A DNA stretch of 64,000 bases from Zantedeschia hybrid cultivar (taxonomy: Eukaryota > Streptophyta > Magnoliopsida > Alismatales > Araceae): the NCBI GenBank assembly GCA_030544215.1, contig JARZZO010000010.1, positions 56,461,564 to 56,525,563 of the forward strand. The letters are read 5' to 3'. The notes beneath the pieces are model-generated. The model did not search any database. It was given only the letters and a program-made list of their open reading frames with translations, and had not been told where the DNA came from. Positions 13,012-23,129 of this stretch are shown piece by piece (positions within the stretch are counted from its first letter, which is position 1; each line of letters starts with the position of its first letter). The position numbers were made by a program, and so were the translations under genes.

Positions 13012-13565
13012 TGATGCGGATCCAAGACCAGCGCACCAGTATCACCGACATGTTACACACGAGGGGGAGTGTTTATCACCGTCGAAAGACCGAGCCAATG
13101 TCCCTGTGGCTTGGAGATTCACCTGAGCATGAATACTGCATGGCTAATGGTTATACGAGTCCACAGACACTTTATTTGCCCATTTAGAGCCTATGTAGTT
13201 GGTTTTTTATTTTCTGAAATTTTCTATGCGATTTTCACACTAATTTTTCAGGTTATGGGTATTTTGGTCCATAGTCAGGTTTAGGGAAACTTTAGGGTTT
13301 GTTTTCTCTTTAAATAGTGATATAATACTCTTTTCAAATTAATGGTGAATTCTATTGTGAATTTTGCTATTTTCTTGAGTTCCTCTCTAAGACGGAGAAG
13401 ACGACCCAAATATGGGGTCGAATAAACACTACGAAGGAGCCGGGTGAGACACCTCCTATCATTCTGCATCAAATTTGGTATCAAAGCCAGGTTTCCAGTC
13501 AGTCGGTCTACCATCTTAAGTCCTTTGTTCTAGTCAGTCGATCTACTATCACTCCAGTGTGAAGT
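13012..13565 (+). mobile_element. LTR plus primer-binding site fragment inserted in Copia 1
   Basis: A 460-bp LTR runs 13012-13471. It begins TGATGCGGATCC and ends CATTCTGCATCA, so it has TGATGC/GCATCA termini like the young element at 15652. It is followed by TGGTATCAAAGCC (13476 on), an initiator-Met tRNA primer site with one change. The LTR has TTTAAATAG as TATA box and resembles the 45-kb LTRs (AATTAATGGTGAATTC.. versus AATTAATGATGATTTT..). It splits Copia 1 between the pre-integrase motif and integrase. Only about 100 bp of leader follows the primer site, so this is a truncated insertion; no target duplication was seen. Confidence 0.75.
13402..13420 (+). promoter_or_regulatory. LTR hairpin CGACCC-AAATATG-GGGTCG
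   Basis: This is a perfect 6-bp stem with a 7-nt loop, at the same relative place in the LTR (between the TATA/AT-rich block and the 3' end) as the TGCGACG hairpins of the related LTRs. The geometry is kept but the loop differs. Confidence 0.5.
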
Positions 13566-14455
13566 CTATCAGCTACCAAAACACTGTAGACATTTCTTCT
13601 TTCAATTAATAAAACTACATCTCATTTTCAGCTTGTTCATTCTGATGTGTGAGGCCCTGCTCCTGTTAACTCTATAGGTGGTTACATATACTTCATTACA
13701 TTTATTGACGATTCTTCGCATGTTACTTGGTTGCTCCTGATGAAATTTGGGGATGAAGTTCCTAGAATTGTTCTTTTTTTGTAATATGGTGCAGACACAA
13801 TTCAGTGCACATGTCAAAAGTTCCAGATCTGACAATGCATGTGAATACTTTGAGAAATATGTGAACATATTTTTCAAAGACAAACGGATTGTTCATGAGT
13901 CCTCTTGTGCTTGTACCCCACAGCAGAATGGGGAAGTTGAAAAGAAAAATAGGCACCTTTTAAAAACAGTTCAAGCGCTCCTTTTTCGGCATCACCTACC
14001 CAAGGTGTTCTGAGCGGAAGTCGTTCTTACTGCTTGTTATATCAGTAACAGGATGCTTTTCTCTTCCACCCAGGGTGTTTGGTTGTCTTTGCTTTATCAA
14101 TGTTCTTGTTACCAAACTCGATCCCAGAACTCTTCGCGGTGTGTTTCTTGGCTACTCTAACATCCAAAAGGGATATAAGTGTTATGATCCTATCACCCAA
14201 AAAAATGTATGTTCAAAAGGATGCTACCTTTTTTGAGTTAGAGTCCTACTATATATCTCGGCCTCTTCCTCAAGGGGGAGTGACCATGTTCAACAACATC
14301 CTTCTTCCTCTGAGTCAGAGTCTTTCATACCTTTTTATATACCTCTTGTTGAGACTCAAGCCTCCTCTCCTAGTCCTAATAATACCATAGACAAATCACT
14401 TGAGAATCCTCTTGAAAAAGTGCCAGGTGAAGTACCAAAAAAGAAACAAGCTGGT

Positions 14456-15651
14456 CATGGATCAACTAACCCAAAGAAATTCTTGATCTTGAAAATACCT
14501 CCAAGTTTTGTAGGATGGAGCACTTATTTTGATAAATTATTAAATGGGGATCAATTAAGAGGCTATCCTTGTGAAGAAACTAATGAATTTAGTGGGCAAA
14601 TTACTTATCATTACATTCGAAAGATTACAGCTTCAAAAGTTGAAGATGCACTAAAAAAAGATGAGAGTAAGACCCTTGGACCAAATGAAATACCTATTGA
14701 AGTTAGGGAAAATGTAGGTAGCATAGGTGTTTATGTGGTTGACTAGCCTTTTTAATAAGATTTTAAAACAGACGAGAATGTTTGATGATTAGAGAAGAAG
14801 TATTAAGGTTCTCTTCTTTAAAAATAAACGGAATATTCAAAATTGCAATAATTACCTTAGAATTAAACTAATGAGCCGCACTATGAAACTTTGGGATAGA
14901 GTAGTAGAGCAGGATTTGAGGTCAGTAACTAATGTCTCAACAAATCAATTTGGATTCATGTCCAGTAGATCTACTACATAAACTTTTTTTTTTCTATTAA
15001 GACAATTAATAGAGAAATATAGAGACATTGATTTAAAGAAAGCCTATGACCGTGTACCTAGCGAGTTAATTTGATTGACTTCAGAGAAAAAAGGAATATT
15101 TAAAGGGTATATTCATGTGATTAGATATATGTATGAAAGGACTTATACTAGCGTGAGGACTTTTGTTGGAGAGACGTCGAAGTTTTATGTTTCTATTAGA
15201 TTATATCAAGGGTTAGTATTAAATCATTATCTTTTTACTTTAATTATGACTGAGGTTTCTAGACACTTGTATGGTGACGTCCCTTAGTGTGTGTTATTTA
15301 TAAATGATATTGTTCTAGTTAGTGAGAATATTGAAAATTTGAATGATAAATTAGAACAACGAAAATCCGCTTTTGAATCTAAAGGCTTTAAGCTTTGTGA
15401 TCGACAGGTCCCCTTAAAACTCAAAAGTAAGTTTTCTAAGACAATTGTTAGACTTGCTATGTTATATAGTTTTGAGTGTTGGGCTATGAGAAAAGATCAT
15501 GTGCAAAAACTGTTTGTTGTTGAGATGAAGATGTTGAGGTAGATGTGTGGTAAGACTAAAAGGGAAAAAATTAGGAATGAAATATACATAAAGATTTAGG
15601 TATAACTCCTATTGACATTAAGCTTAGGGAGAATATGCTACAATGGTTTGG
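14456..15651 (+). pseudogene. RTE-type LINE reverse transcriptase, 5' part
   Basis: Degenerate reading frames follow the order of a plant RTE reverse transcriptase: ITASKVEDALKKDESKTLGP (14620), PSELI-like 'DLKKAYDRVPS' (15030, catalytic block A), KGIFKGYIHVIRYMYE, RLYQGLVLNHYLFTLIMTEV (15200), a degenerate FxDD block read as LFINDIVLVSENIE (15297), LESKGFKL-like (15370), then VPLKLKSKFSKTIVRLAMLY and CWAMRKDHVQKL. The second catalytic Asp pair is mutated to ND and there are many stops. The frame runs up to MLQWFG at 15650, where the LTR element at 15652-18960 interrupts it. Confidence 0.85.
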
Positions 15652-16137
15652 TGATGCAGAATACGAAGCAAAGAATCCCTCCCCCATTCCCTTTTGCTTT
15701 TATTAGGCCAATTTATGGCCCATCATGTTTTTTAGGAGTTATAAAAACAGGAATAAGGGATGGGAAGTCCTAGAGTCAGGGAGGGAGTCTAAGAGTCGGG
15801 AGTTACATATCTCCCTATATGTATGCCGTTTTCAAAGATGGAAAGGAGGATGAAATTGAGAAGAAAAAAAAAAATGACCTGATGTGTGTGTTCTACCTCT
15901 GTGACGGAGGTACTTAACTGGTGCGACGCCAGTCCTCTTCCCCTCCTCGGTGCGACGCCGAGGAGCCTTCTATCCCGTCCTTGGTGTGACGCCAAGGGTC
16001 TTCCCCTCCTCGGTGCGACGCCGAGGAGTCTTCTCTCCCAGCTCCGGTGCGACACCGGAGCCATACCATCGGTGCGACGCCGACTGGTTCCTCTCCTCTA
16101 AACTCCACTTTTATCCCCCCCTCCTTGTCCCGCATCA
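15652..16137 (+). repeat. 5' LTR of the young element
   Basis: 486 bp, TGATGC...GCATCA. A TATAAAAA box lies at 15740-15747, so the transcript should start near 15770 and the hairpin array at 15917-16083 should be in the RNA leader. A poly-A-rich stretch (about 15866-15880) precedes the array. Confidence 0.93.
15917..16083 (+). promoter_or_regulatory. Array of six TGCGACG-loop hairpins in the 5' LTR
   Basis: There are six perfect hairpins: 15917-15933 (stem ACTGG), 15943-15965 (CTCCTCGG), 15979-15997 (CCTTGG), 16006-16028 (CTCCTCGG), 16041-16061 (GCTCCGG) and 16069-16083 (TCGG). Loops are TGCGACG, TGCGACG, TGTGACG, TGCGACG, TGCGACA and TGCGACG. The inner GG/CC pairs are constant while outer pairs change on both sides. 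Lying downstream of the TATA box, they are probably read into RNA. A role in packaging or translation is speculation. Confidence 0.85.
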
Positions 16138-17544
16138 GTTTCGGTATCATAGCCAAAATTCGATCCCCCACCACGCCGTCGTGCCACCCCCGTTCCCCAA
16201 CGGGATCACTGTCCTCAGTCGCCGTCCTCCGCCGTTAATCCCCAGGCTGCCGGAAGCGTCGTCGCCTGCTCCAGCTTCCGCCGGCGTCGCTTGCCACCGC
16301 CATCGCCCCCGCGGCCGCCGCTCGCCACCTTCGCCTGTTCCATCGGCCTCGCCACTTGCACGCACCCTCGCCCTCGCCATCAACATCACTCCCCGCAGTC
16401 GCCGCCTGCTGCCACGACTTCCACCGCCATCGCCGGCTTCCCCGTAACCACCTCCACCACCGTTGCATGTCCCCGCTAACAGCGACGGCCGTGGTAGCCA
16501 CTGCCGTCGGAGTTGAGGCCATCGCCCGTCGCCGCCAACCGACCGCATCGCCGTCGCCGCCGGCCACCGGCGCCACTCGCCCCGCACGCCGTCGCCGTCG
16601 CCACCTCCGCGCGCCTGTCCTCGCCACTGCCCGGTCGCCTGCGGCTCATGTTGTTTGAGCTAGGGCAAGGAAAGAAGAAGACGGGTGGAGAAGGAAAAGG
16701 GTCGGGCCCCTTTTAGGCCAAACCGGACCAACCGGGTGAACCGGTCCGGTTCGGTTCAGTCCACAAATCACCTTTAACATTTTGAACCTGGTCCAGCCAG
16801 GTTGTTTGAAGTGGGTTCAGACCCGTTTTCAAGGTGGTTTGAGCCAGAGTGCCACTTGGTCCAAACCAGGGGGCGGTCAGGTCCGAACCAGGAGCCAATT
16901 CAGGTTCTTGGTGGTGCAACAGGGGTGCAATTGGAGCCGTTAGTGCACCTCCCACGTACGGAGCTCGTCCGGACTCCGATTTGCGTGCCGTCTGTTTCGT
17001 TGAGTTCGTCTTGACGAGGCCATCCCAGATCCAAAGTGCTGCGTCTCCGACTTGCCTCGTTTTGCGTGACACTTCAGCACGCATATCGAGGACCTTGATC
17101 GGGCATCTCGAGGCCCACGTCAGCTGTCTCGATTTGCGTGCTAATCTTCCGGTGCATTGATTTCACAGCGGCCAGCAGTCAGACTTGCCTTGTTTTGCGT
17201 GCCGCACTTGCACGCATTACGAGGACACTTGTGTTCACCGTTTCGGAGTCGTCCCGGACTCCGATTTGAGCACCGTCAGTGACTTTGGATTCGTCTCAGC
17301 GAGACCCATCCAATTTCAGCAACACATCAGATTCGATTTGCATAGATTTGCGTGCCACTTCTGCATGTATATCGAGGTGATCGTTTGTGCCCCGTTTTAC
17401 GCACCGATCGTACCGTTGGCATCCCAACAGCAAGACGGACCTCGTCAGCTCTTCTTCACCTAGTGGTGCATTGATCTGCACGTCATCTGCTCTATCTAGA
17501 CCAATTTGTCTCACAAGTCGGAATCCTAGGTACGTTTCCTCACG
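16138..17544 (+). other. Leader of the young LTR element (GC-rich, internal duplication)
   Basis: After the primer site comes a strongly GC-rich block (about 16200-16660) that is open in several frames on both strands and shows no protein family. It is followed by a block with repeated TTTGCGTGCC. A roughly 60-bp segment beginning GGACTCCGATTTG is duplicated at 16966-17027 and 17252-17311. No gag was found. Confidence 0.6.
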
Positions 17545-18597
17545 ATGGACTTTACGTTAGAGGTGGACCTACCCGATTCTATGCAAGCCAGGGTGTTTCT
17601 TACTACAAGTCCGTTCGGTAATTTTATTTCGCAATCGATTGTGGATTCTCTATCCCATACGGACTATATAGTTGTCTCTGGAGACCGAGCTTGTGTGCAA
17701 TTTTCCCATCTTCTAAAGGACAAAGGCATTTCCCGATCTGTCAGATATTATGATCATGCATGGTGCAAGGTTACACCACAGGGTTCATATATTAGCTTGG
17801 GCAAAGAATGGATGGACGTGCGACAAGTTGTGATTGATCCCACAGGGCGGGATTGTCTTTTACGACCTAAGGGATACCATACATCCTTTCGCATTCTCAA
17901 TTCTACTTATCATACTAAGGAGAAGCTTCAACAGTTATTAGCTTGTTTAGCTAAAATGGCACCCACATCTATTACTGGTTGGGATCACGATTTATTCATT
18001 GCTTCTGGACTACATTTGATTGATGATACAGTGTTCGAAGTTGATGCCTCATGGGTGGTTCACAGTTGGGATCACGCATTATTTAGACGGTCAGGATTGG
18101 ATCGCATTTATGATGATGTGTTTTGCACAGATCTACTTGATACTGCACCAGTTCCTATTATCTCATGGGATCAGGACTTACTTGTTGAGGCAGAGTTACA
18201 TCTTATTACTGATGATATTTTTGCTGACTCAAAACCTCATCCAACATTTACTGAAGATGTGATGATAACTACTCTGTACGAGGATATGTATGACTTGCTA
18301 CAGTCTCCCGTGGATATGATATGGCAAACTTTCCGTGATTCACATACAGCAGACTGGGTGGTGATTCTTGATATGATTATCTACTTGAAGACTCCCACAG
18401 ATGATCCAATCGTCTGCTTGATTATATTGGCGCATTTCAAAACTCGAGGACGAGTTTTTTCGAACCAGGGGAGATTGATGCAGAATACGAAGCAAAGAAT
18501 CCCTCCCCCATTCCCTTTTGCTTTTATTAGGCCAATTTATGGCCCATCATGTTTTTTAGGAGTTATAAAAACAGGAATAAGGGATGGGAAGTCCTAG
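17545..18597 (+). CDS. Unknown 350-aa protein carried by the LTR element
   Basis: This is the only long intact frame in the window with supporting homology inside it. It starts at ATG 17545 and its stop lies in the 3' LTR. I do not recognise the family. An N-terminal block (residues 28-92, FISQSIVDSLSHT .. GKEWMD) aligns with a decayed copy split around a LINE (39950-40035 and 42156-42290: LPKQLLDLLSHT .. VGCEWMEE). Residues 146-228 are three repeats of about 30 residues starting WDHDLF, WDHALF and WDQDLL, each followed by (A/S)GLxLIxDDxF-like text. No RT, protease or zinc-knuckle motifs are present. It has no introns and sits where gag-pol would be, so it is element-encoded rather than a host gene. 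Whether it is translated is unknown. Confidence 0.65.
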   Translation: MDFTLEVDLPDSMQARVFLTTSPFGNFISQSIVDSLSHTDYIVVSGDRACVQFSHLLKDKGISRSVRYYDHAWCKVTPQGSYISLGKEWMDVRQVVIDPTGRDCLLRPKGYHTSFRILNSTYHTKEKLQQLLACLAKMAPTSITGWDHDLFIASGLHLIDDTVFEVDASWVVHSWDHALFRRSGLDRIYDDVFCTDLLDTAPVPIISWDQDLLVEAELHLITDDIFADSKPHPTFTEDVMITTLYEDMYDLLQSPVDMIWQTFRDSHTADWVVILDMIIYLKTPTDDPIVCLIILAHFKTRGRVFSNQGRLMQNTKQRIPPPFPFAFIRPIYGPSCFLGVIKTGIRDGKS

Positions 18598-18960
18598 AGT
18601 CAGGGAGGGAGTCTAAGAGTCGGGAGTTACATATCTCCCTATATGTATGCCGTTTTCAGAGATGGAAAGGAGGATGAAATTGAGAAGAAAAAAAAAATGA
18701 CCTGATGTGTGTGTTCTACCTCTGTGACGGAGGTACTTAACTGGTGCGACGCCAGTCCTCTTCCCCTCCTCGGTGCGACGCCGAGGAGCCTTCTATCCCG
18801 TCCTTGGTGTGACGCCAAGGGTCTTCCCCTCCTCGGTGCGACGCCGAGGAGTCTTCTCTCCCAGCTCCGGTGCGACACCGGAGCCATACCATCGGTGCGA
18901 CGCCGACTGGTTCCTCTCCTCTAAACTCCACTTTTATCCCCCCCTCCTTGTCCCGCATCA
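18476..18960 (+). repeat. 3' LTR of the young element
   Basis: 485 bp, identical to the 5' LTR except for one substitution and one A. It repeats the six-hairpin array at 18740-18906. It is followed directly by TTTGG and the rest of the RTE LINE. Confidence 0.93.
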
Positions 18961-19190
18961 TTTGGTCATGTACATCGTCGCTCAAGTTCAATGCCAGTTA
19001 AGAGGTGTGATAATGTTAGAGTGGAGAAGGGTAGGAAACATCGAGGAAGACTTAAGATGAGGTGGTTAGATGTAGATAGAGAGGACTCGATGTTGCTATG
19101 TGTTATCGCAAGTTTGGCATTGGATAGATTAAGATGACAAGATAGGATTCATGTAGCCCACCCCAAATAGATGAGATAAGACTTTGTTGA
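18961..19190 (+). pseudogene. RTE-type LINE, 3' part
   Basis: After the target duplication the frame resumes as FGHVHRRSSSMPVKRC, then GRLKMRWLDVDRED and LALDRLR, the conserved C-terminal end of plant RTE proteins (consensus RWFGHVxRR). It ends in GATAAGACTTTGTTGATGG, close to the usual RTE 3' end, and a CA/GA simple repeat. Together with 14456-15651 it forms one LINE split by the LTR element. Confidence 0.85.
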
Positions 19191-19775
19191 TGGCACACAC
19201 ACATACACGCGCGCGTGACACAAAGAGAGGGAGAGAGAGAGAGAGAGATGCTTTTATGCGGTTTGCTACAATCCATGCAATTTTAACCGCATGCACTATT
19301 TCCATGTCATCCCGTGTTTAAAAAATAAAAATGATAATAATTATTTAAATATTTGATTATCTCCCCTAGGATTGTTTCTATTCCTTACAGCTTAATTATT
19401 ATCATCTAATCCTGAAACTCAGTCGTCGCCATTGATCGGGTGAGCATAAATCTTATTTTTAAAAAATATATAAAAATAAAATAAAAAATCTCAGATTAGG
19501 CCCTAAGGTTGTTCTCATCCCTTGGAGTTTTAGTATTCATCATCAATTTGCATGCACTCAATCAGATGCCTACAATTGACTATTTTACAGTCAGATAGTA
19601 AAAGATTAAGCTCCAAAAAATGGAAACAACCTAGGTAGAATAATTGAATAATTAAAAATTTATCAGGATTTTTTTAACATAGGGATGGGGTGGAAATAGT
19701 GGTGAGATTAAATCACACCACTGTAGCAACAGCACCACAGCATGCCTATATATCAAAAAAGGAATAATCGAGAAT
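19191..19775. other. AT-rich stretch, no gene seen
   Basis: It starts with CA and GA simple repeats (about 19195-19250) and continues as AT-rich sequence without recognisable elements. Confidence 0.4.
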
Positions 19776-19974
19776 CAAGCACGAATTGGTCCGGTCCAGA
19801 ACCAGTCAAATTGGCTGATCCAATCCGATCCAGGTCAATCCAATCATGTTATTTAATTAAAAAAATGAAAAATTGAACAACGAAATAATGATCACCAAAT
19901 TATGCAAATTGTAAAATACTCATTCATTTTCAAATATATGAACAATTTACATCAGAGAAATTAAACACGTAGAA

Positions 19975-20292
19975 AAGAAATAAGAAAAAGAAGGATAACC
20001 AGAATATAATACCCTGCTTTATAGATGATAGCTAAGATAAGATTCATTGCAAAGTGTGAATAATCAGAGTATTCTCTTCTTGTCGCTCGTATCTAGAAGT
20101 GCAATGGATACACTCCTAGATACAACCAACAAGGACACTTCGACTATTTACATTTGCAATGAATCATATCGACTATTTACATTTGCAATGAATCATATCG
20201 ACTATTTACATTTGCAATGAATCATATCTCAGATAATATCTATAAAGCAGGATATCAGGTTCTGATTATCCTTCTTTTTCTTTTTTCTTTTC
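19975..20292. mobile_element. Fold-back MITE nested in hAT copy 2
   Basis: The arms at about 19980-20062 and 20215-20290 are inverted repeats: AGAAGGATAACCAGA with CCTGCTTTATAGAT on the left, and ATCTATAAAGCAGG with TCTGATTATCCTTCT on the right. The centre holds three perfect 29-bp tandem copies beginning CGACTATTTACATTTGC (20141-20227). Confidence 0.6.
20141..20227 (+). repeat. Three perfect 29-bp tandem repeats
   Basis: Units 20141-20169, 20170-20198 and 20199-20227 are identical. They lie at the core of the fold-back element. Confidence 0.95.
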
Positions 20293-20974
20293 CACATGAT
20301 TGATGGAAAAAATGATGATTTAAAAATTTGAACTTACAACGTCTTTCAACAAGTTGAAAAAAAATAAATCCTAACACTAAAAATTACATTCTTCCGCCGT
20401 ACTTCCGTATTTATCCTTCTTTAAATAATAGGAATATCACAAAAGAAAATAAATTTTTACATGTGCAGCTCAACATTAATGAATTCTTTGTATCCAATGT
20501 TTTCATCATTCGACACAAATTATTCATCAATTTTGTGTATTATCCATGTACTGATTCATATTCTTTGGTAATACTTCCAAGCACAAATATGGAAGTGTGA
20601 CAAAGGAATGTAAATGTTACAAGAGTATAATAATATACTATAATTATATAATCGTCGTAGGGTATCATTGACGGTGGTGGAGAGTCATCTGATCGCCGTA
20701 GAGAACCATGTCTTCTTTGGACTTTGGAGCCGATCCCATCGCCATGGATCGTCATGGAGCCGCTCCGATCTGATTGCCATGGATCGCCATCTGATCACCG
20801 TGGAGAGCTTTGAAAACCATAGGTTAGGTGTAAAGAGAGACAAGACAGCTTAGATAGAGAGGAAGATGGAACGAGAGAGCTTAGAGAGAGAGAGGGGGGG
20901 GAGAAAGAAAGCTTAGAAAGAAAGGGAGAGACAGGGGGAGAGCTTGGATGGGGGTGCACAGTGGCCTTGGGGGG

Positions 20975-21031
20975 TTTATATAGAACCCCCAAGGTCAAAC
21001 CTAGCTGTTGGGAGTGTTCCCAACAGCTAGG
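20975..21031 (-). promoter_or_regulatory. hAT copy 2 hairpin and TATA box
   Basis: Arms CCTAGCTGTTGGGA (21000-21013) and its complement (21018-21031) pair perfectly around GTGT. TATATAAA lies 18 bp away on the transposase-sense strand, as in copy 1. Confidence 0.6.
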
Positions 21032-21203
21032 CAACATTTAGTTTCAAACTAGCCTTTTGGCAACAGCTAGAGAGGATCAGTCCGATCCAGATCAATCCAG
21101 CCAACCCTGGCCATGGATCAGCCAATCCATGGTCAGGCTCAATAGATCAGGGCATTGGATCGGATCAGTTGGGGCCAAAACCGATCAGACTGGCTAATTC
21201 GAT

Positions 21204-21303
<100 letters not shown>

Positions 21304-21524
21304 CATGGAAGGATAGATAAATGACAAATAAATACTATAAATAGCAAAGGACGGATAATAGATTATAAGATACGGAAATCACTATTTCTTCATCCTTATC
21401 CTAAATAAAAAGGATAAGGAAAGTATCCTTATTCTTATCCTTTAATTTGTATCCTCATATGTCCTATAAGCTCCAGATAAGGAGACATATTTCAGGTTAC
21501 CCTTTTCCTTTACATCCCTAGGTG

Positions 21525-21660
21525 TCACGTTCCTCCATCTGCAATGATTTGATAGGCTGATCTCACTAAGAAAGACCCTAACGCCTCCCAGCCCCAAGAC
21601 CAAGAATCTTGCTTAGAAGTGGTCAGCAACCTGTTCAGTAGAAGTGACAGAGAAATTAGG
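21525..21660 (-). mobile_element. LINE zinc-domain scrap joined to a Copia tail
   Basis: Minus strand reads DSWSWGWEALGSFLVRSAYQ (LINE zinc-binding RVT domain), directly preceded, in another frame, by EQVADHF, a Copia RNase H end. The same two families abut near 9830. Confidence 0.55.
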
Positions 21661-22828
21661 AAGTGCGATAGAGTGCTATTGTCACAACATATAAAAGAGC
21701 AGAAGCTGGAGAAGTGATGCCAGACCATAAAGAAGGCATCAACACCAGACAATCTCAATTAAAGGAACACAATTGTTAACTAAATCAGCCAACTGAAGCA
21801 TTCATGGAACCTGTAGTGCAGAGTGCTGAGCCAAGCCTACAGAGAAACCAATGAAAAAAATCTGGAGCCAGAGCAGAACAAGGAAACCACTAAAAATAAA
21901 GGCTTGAAGTCGGTAATAAAGACATAACAACAGTCGCAAGGCATGGAGTACATCGCTCTGAGAAGACAAAGTAGTCCTCAATAAGATGCCTCCAATGTCA
22001 ACAACATTGGCAATGTGGACATCAATTGAGTAAAAGGAACTGGATCATCTAAAGGATTATAATTACAATGGAGGCAAAGGTTGCCGTTGGTCGAAGCAAA
22101 CAAAGTCCACTGGAAGGAAGCTCCAGAAAATGCTCAAATCAAACTTCGGAGAAAGTAGTAGACTGGTCCGACAAAATCACCAAGCTGAAAAAGGCCTTGA
22201 ATGGGTGTAAGTATGACAAATCAGAAGGAAGCCATTGGACAGAAAAATAGTCTTCGGTACCTCATAAACAATGTGCCGAATGGACGAGTAGACAGTGCCT
22301 AAGCAATCAGCATGTCAAAATTTCCCAGATAGGCATATACTGCAAACACCCACTAAATGATTTCTCCTTTCTAGAGCAATAAACACCTCTGCCTGTCACT
22401 TGGTGTCATCACCTTCCTCACTTCACATGTTCCACTAGCAACAGGTAACGTGAACATTTTGGGAAGCATCAGATTTCCTTCTCATAATGCCAGTATTTCT
22501 CTTGCATATTTCTAAAAGGAATAGGACAACAATACAGTATTACCTGTATACACCTCAAGTTTAACACGAGGTAGTTCTTAAGCGTGAATACCAAGTTATA
22601 CTTAAACATATGAAAACTGTCATGAGGATTTCTGCCATGAAATAACATGCAATGTTTCCCTGGTTCGAAATAAATATGCATACTAGACTAACAGTAGCAT
22701 TACTTGTTTTAAAATGCTCCACCCCAAAGCTAGAATTACATAAAATAAAATAAAATCTCAAATAGTCATTAGACAGCTCAGTTACACATTCAAATTTGTG
22801 CTTTTCCAAGAACTCATAATCAGCTAAC

Positions 22829-23034
22829 CTTAAGTTTGACCTTCCTGAAGTCTAGCAATCGCAGCTTTTTCAATTTGTGGATCACATACAACCGATAGTT
22901 TGGTTTTTTTGTGATATTATTGTCCAATAAGCTGAGAGTCTGCAACCTCGGAAGAGACGCAAGGGGATCGATCTCAACCAAGTTTACAAGGCGATTGTTT
23001 GTGAGAATTAGGGTGTGCAATTTTGGCAAATATT
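22829..23034 (-). CDS. U2A': U2 snRNP protein A' (U2A'), coding exon 4
   Basis: The exon encodes (E)YLPKLHTLILTNNRLVNL, VEIDPLASLPRLQTLSLLDN, NITKKPNYRLYVIHKLKKLR and LLDFRKVKLK: leucine-rich repeats and the LRR cap that in the U2A'/U2B'' complex help present U2B'' to U2 snRNA stem-loop IV. The acceptor TTTGCAG starts at 23041 and the donor GTTAGC at 22828. It enters in phase 1 (the G of the Glu codon is in exon 3) and leaves in phase 0. Length 206 bp fits 68 codons plus 2 nt. No stop or frameshift was seen. Confidence 0.96.
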
Positions 23035-23129
23035 CTGCAAATATCAAAAACACAAGATTATGGATGAAACAGTAAGAAACAAAAAATATTGCAATAAAAG
23101 GTAAACTCTGGAAATCCAGGTTTTCTCAC
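23035..23129 (-). other. U2A' intron 3, 95 bp
   Basis: Bounded by GTGAG and TTTGCAG, with a T-rich tract before the acceptor. It is a normal-sized plant intron between two giant ones. Confidence 0.93.

Larger units (their letters stand above)
11740..14455 (+). pseudogene. Decayed Copia retrotransposon gag-pol (Copia 1), RT missing
   Basis: In order: gag (about 11765-12140, VAEMWQTLEEVYGRKQD, then FLDGLNSEFEVL); zinc knuckle (about 12260-12330, CHDHCGINNHDSDICW, a degenerate CX2CX4HX4C); protease (12570-12905, WAIDSGATDYMTG, catalytic DSG intact); GAG-pre-integrase start (12985, LWHTRLGHLL); integrase core (13620-14010, with LVHSDV, then SRSDNACEYF and PQQNGEVEKKNRH); and the post-integrase linker (14110-14450, KLDPRTLRGVFLGYSN). 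Frameshifts and stops are frequent. The reading changes at about 14455 to an RTE LINE, so RT and RNase H are absent. An LTR fragment interrupts it at 13012-13565. The sequence is closely related to Copia 2 at 25.6-29.5 kb. Confidence 0.88.
15652..18960 (+). mobile_element. Complete young non-autonomous LTR retrotransposon
   Basis: The 5' LTR (15652-16137) and 3' LTR (18476-18960) both start TGATGCAGAATACG and end GTCCCGCATCA. They differ by one substitution (CAAAG/CAGAG) and one A in a poly-A run, so the insertion is recent. The target duplication TTTGG is perfect (15647-15651 and 18961-18965). A primer site CGGTATCATAGCC (16142-16154) and a purine tract AGGGGAGA (18467-18474) are present. 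The pre-LTR text CTCGAGGACGAGTTTTTTC is typical of plant Ty3/Gypsy elements, but no gag, protease, RT or integrase is present. The internal region instead has a GC-rich leader and an unknown 350-aa frame. Mobilisation in trans is inferred. Confidence 0.95.

Noticed and set aside
15917..16083. Hairpins as bacterial-type terminators or a plasmid origin
   Set aside because: They lie in a plant LTR, are repeated in both LTRs, lack T-tracts and share a loop rather than a stem.
16147..16658. Overlapping Arg/Pro-rich frames on both strands (60-165 aa)
   Set aside because: They result from high GC and lack of stops in the LTR leader; no frame is favoured and no family is recognisable.
17545..18597. 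350-aa frame as an ordinary host gene
   Set aside because: It lies between two near-identical LTRs, ends inside the 3' LTR, has no introns and has a decayed relative in another LTR element.
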